Below the pieces are notes generated by a model. That model did not search any database, was not told the DNA's origin, and saw only the letters and a program-made list of their open reading frames with translations. From assembly GCA_900642245.1 (NCBI GenBank), contig CAAAJI010000124.1:92614-125716 (forward strand): DNA of 33,103 bases, in the 5' to 3' direction. The stretch comes from Fragilaria radians. Lineage: Eukaryota; Bacillariophyta; Fragilariophyceae; Fragilariales; Fragilariaceae. Both the position numbers and the translations under genes were made by a program. Below are positions 30,920 through 33,103 of the stretch, piece by piece; the first letter of the stretch is position 1; every line of letters begins with the position of its first letter.

Positions 30920-32212
30920 ATGTCAGAAGAGACATTCTCCAGTTCTCAATCAATCGCCTTGGCAATAGTACCGAAATTTTCTGCATTACTCTCATTGTTT
31001 GGTTCGATATGGATTGTGGTAGAAGTCGGAACAGATAAATCCAAGCAAGGATTGGTGTATCATCGATTACTTTGTGGATATGCGTTGATCGATCTATTTG
31101 TATCCAGTGGACGTTTCCTAACAACTTGGCCGATACCAAAACCTTCAGAAAATGTTGTGTTCGCCATAGGGAACGAGCAAACTTGCGATTTTCAAGGATT
31201 TTTGATACAGATGTCTTCCGCTCTTCCGATTTACTCGGCAATGATTACAATTTATTTTTTGTTGGCTATTCGATACAATTTATCCGAGGAAAAGATCAAA
31301 AAGAATTTTGAGCTTGCTCTCCATGCTTTACCAATCACATTTGCACTTGCAACTTCATCTGCGGCGTTGTCCTTCAAAATGTTCAATGAGGCTGAACTTT
31401 GGTGCTGGATTGCTTCCTTTCCAAGTGGATGTGGCAAATCAAGGGAAAGCGAAATTGAATTAGTGACTTGTGTACGCGGTGAAGATTTTCAGACTTGGAG
31501 ACGATATGTGGTGTTTCTTCCACTTTGGTTAATGTTCGGAATAATCCTTTGTTGTCAGTTTATGGTATGGCAAGCAGTAAAGTTACAAGAGAATCGAAAT
31601 GCTCGGTACAGCCCAGCCATAAACGTCACACAACAGTCTGTAGAGAATCATGAAGATCATCCTTCCCTGTGTCAAAAACTTTATCATTTGATATCCAGAG
31701 TGACGACAAAGAGACAAAACTCTCGTTCTCAGCAAGTTTTTTCTCAGAGCCTATTTTATGTTACCATGTTTTACGTCATTCACCTTATCCCAGGGATTGA
31801 CCGCATTCATGAAGAAGTTACAGGAAGGAAAAACTATGGTTTGCTTCTTGCCCATGCTATTATTATACCGCTCCAAGGATTTTCAAATTTTGTGGTTTAC
31901 AGACGACCCCAATACGTTCGATTACGAAATCAGTATCCCAATGAGAGCTTTTGTTTACTTTTGATTAAGGTTCTAAAGATAAAAGCCTGCAGGATTCGCT
32001 GTCAGATTATACAAACTTTAAGTGTCCCAAACTTTGGACAAGTGTTTGAATTGAGTAAAATCCTAGAAGACATTAAAAATTCCACTGCCTTTTCAGATCA
32101 CGATCGTCATTTTGCCTCCTTGCAAGCAATACTTGGATTTCCTAACCAGCCCCAATCCAGTAATAATCAACCTCAAAACTTGGATGTGAGAGAGGAGCAG
32201 GCTAGTGATTGA
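30920..32212 (+). CDS. cAMP-receptor-like (cAR-type) G protein-coupled receptor
   Basis: 430 aa, no intron. Seven hydrophobic segments at about residues 12-35, 47-69, 91-118, 132-155, 195-218, 273-291 and 304-327, with an extracellular-type short N-terminus and a long cytoplasmic C-tail. Cys89 at the start of helix 3 (QTCDFQGF) and Cys residues in the second outer loop (WCWIASFPSGCG, VTCVRG) can form the usual GPCR disulfide. Family-like features include LCGYALIDLFVSSGRF in helix 2, SALPIYSAMITIYFLLAIRY in helix 3, FLPLW in helix 5 and the helix 7 end LQGFSNFVVYRRPQY (PLQGxxNxxVY in cAR/GPR1 relatives). Slime-mould cAR receptors bind extracellular cAMP; diatom members have no proven ligand. 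The loop between helices 5 and 6 is long and basic (KRQNSRSQQ), as expected for G-protein contact. About 3 kb from the nearest upstream gene. Confidence 0.82.
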   Translation: MSEETFSSSQSIALAIVPKFSALLSLFGSIWIVVEVGTDKSKQGLVYHRLLCGYALIDLFVSSGRFLTTWPIPKPSENVVFAIGNEQTCDFQGFLIQMSSALPIYSAMITIYFLLAIRYNLSEEKIKKNFELALHALPITFALATSSAALSFKMFNEAELWCWIASFPSGCGKSRESEIELVTCVRGEDFQTWRRYVVFLPLWLMFGIILCCQFMVWQAVKLQENRNARYSPAINVTQQSVENHEDHPSLCQKLYHLISRVTTKRQNSRSQQVFSQSLFYVTMFYVIHLIPGIDRIHEEVTGRKNYGLLLAHAIIIPLQGFSNFVVYRRPQYVRLRNQYPNESFCLLLIKVLKIKACRIRCQIIQTLSVPNFGQVFELSKILEDIKNSTAFSDHDRHFASLQAILGFPNQPQSSNNQPQNLDVREEQASD

Positions 32213-33103
32213 TCAAACTATTAAGCCTTGATGATACCTAATACTTTCGCGGCTTGCTTCAGCTGAAAAAAGGTAAAGTGTGTAACTTTCAAAAGGCAGT
32301 GTTTCACAACAGATTTCATCATTTCATGCTCACACCATGATTCTGCTACCTAAAAACACCAGAATAGAATATATCTTGCATTGAAGAGAGATATTTCTTT
32401 TGAGTGTAACTTGCGGTTGGTCTAAGCCTTTGAATTTTGTCCTTTATTTAAGAATTCATAAAAGGTAAATATTTACTGATAATATTGAGTTTGCCTTCTA
32501 GAACAGGATGATCAAACTATTCAGGTTCCATGGTGAGAAGGCGTATTGAAGAACACAATTCTTGCCTGATTTGAGCTTTGTTCAACAAACCTCTTTTTGG
32601 CCCAAAACTTTGACAACCTTTTCATTAATTGTTCCCATTTTCCATTAGATTTAAGTTAATTTTTTGAATGCCAAGCTATTCTAAATTGGTTTACAATTGG
32701 CAAAAAAACCAGCATCTGCTTTATACCCATAAGGTTCCGATGATTTGGAAGGCATAATAAAAAAGTCAAATGGTCGGGAAAAGCTGAATGTCGCCAAAAT
32801 GTATCATCAAATCATCACTTTCTTATTTATCAGGTCTTAAAAACGGGCTAGTATGAAGATCGAGGAAATCTTAAATATGCTAAGATTTTAATCTGTTTTG
32901 AAATTGTAGCTTTAGATTACGAGATTTGGCTATTGCAGTTATAAATCATCTTTCCTTGATTTATGAACTGCATGAAATAATGTATTTTTGGCAAATTTCA
33001 TTTAGATTGATTATACTACGGTTCAAGTTTAAAATTGTTCTACATGCTTCTGCACTATGCCACCGATTAGGCCTGTAGAAGTATCCTAATGTGGTATCGG
33101 TGA
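32213..33103. other. Downstream region, nothing recognised
   Basis: About 0.9 kb of A+T-rich sequence after the GPCR stop. No frame, repeat or motif I can support. Confidence 0.5.

Overview
The window is nuclear DNA of a photosynthetic stramenopile, most probably a diatom. Three things support this. The genes carry short GT-AG spliceosomal introns (68-134 nt, mostly GTAAGT donors). Two proteins have a hydrophobic signal peptide ending in an A^F junction, the hallmark of bipartite plastid targeting across four membranes (HHL1-like protein, plastid GPAT). The set also includes a cAMP-receptor-like 7TM protein and abundant Ty1/copia debris, both common in diatoms. Genus cannot be resolved from sequence alone. 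Coding regions are A+T-leaning and intergenic DNA is clearly A+T-rich.

Layout. 1-2.4 kb: a PDCD4-type MA3-domain gene (5' end outside the window) converges on a 20S proteasome alpha-3 (PSMA3) gene. 2.4-5.1 kb: mostly featureless, with a pair of imperfect ~100-bp direct repeats. 5.1-6.8 kb: a head-to-head pair, an HHL1-like plastid protein (-) and a YceD/DUF177 protein (+), sharing a 245-bp spacer. 6.79-7.3 kb: a decayed DNA-level copy of the 3' end of the NADH-cytochrome b5 reductase gene, starting exactly at the YceD stop codon. 9.3-12 kb: the intact cytochrome b5 reductase (-) and a plastid glycerol-3-phosphate acyltransferase (+) form a second head-to-head pair. 11.2-15.4 kb: the 3' part of the GPAT gene and its downstream transposon debris occur twice, about 98% identical in coding sequence, separated by a 20-N assembly gap. 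This is either a tandem duplication or two haplotypes placed in series. 13-16.4 kb and 17.9-18.4 kb: copia relics. 18.44-20.22 kb: one hAT-like DNA transposon whose ends can be fixed to the base (33-bp terminal inverted repeats, perfect 8-bp target duplication ATGGCAAC) with a broken transposase. 21.7-27.8 kb: a compact gene block with a TLDc protein, an MFSD5-like molybdate transporter (3 exons), a probable complex I NDUFB8 subunit (2 exons) and a C9orf78/Tls1 (Hep59) splicing-factor homologue. 27.8-30.9 kb: gene-poor. 30.9-32.2 kb: a cAR-like GPCR.

The genes do not form an operon or a single pathway. The only plausible functional couplings are the two divergent pairs: two predicted organelle proteins, and two lipid-metabolism proteins (GPAT for plastid lysophosphatidate synthesis, cytochrome b5 reductase for ER desaturase electron supply). 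I found no undescribed system. The strongest non-routine observations are the fully delimited hAT element, the duplicated GPAT locus across the gap, and the CBR-derived segment joined at the YceD stop codon.
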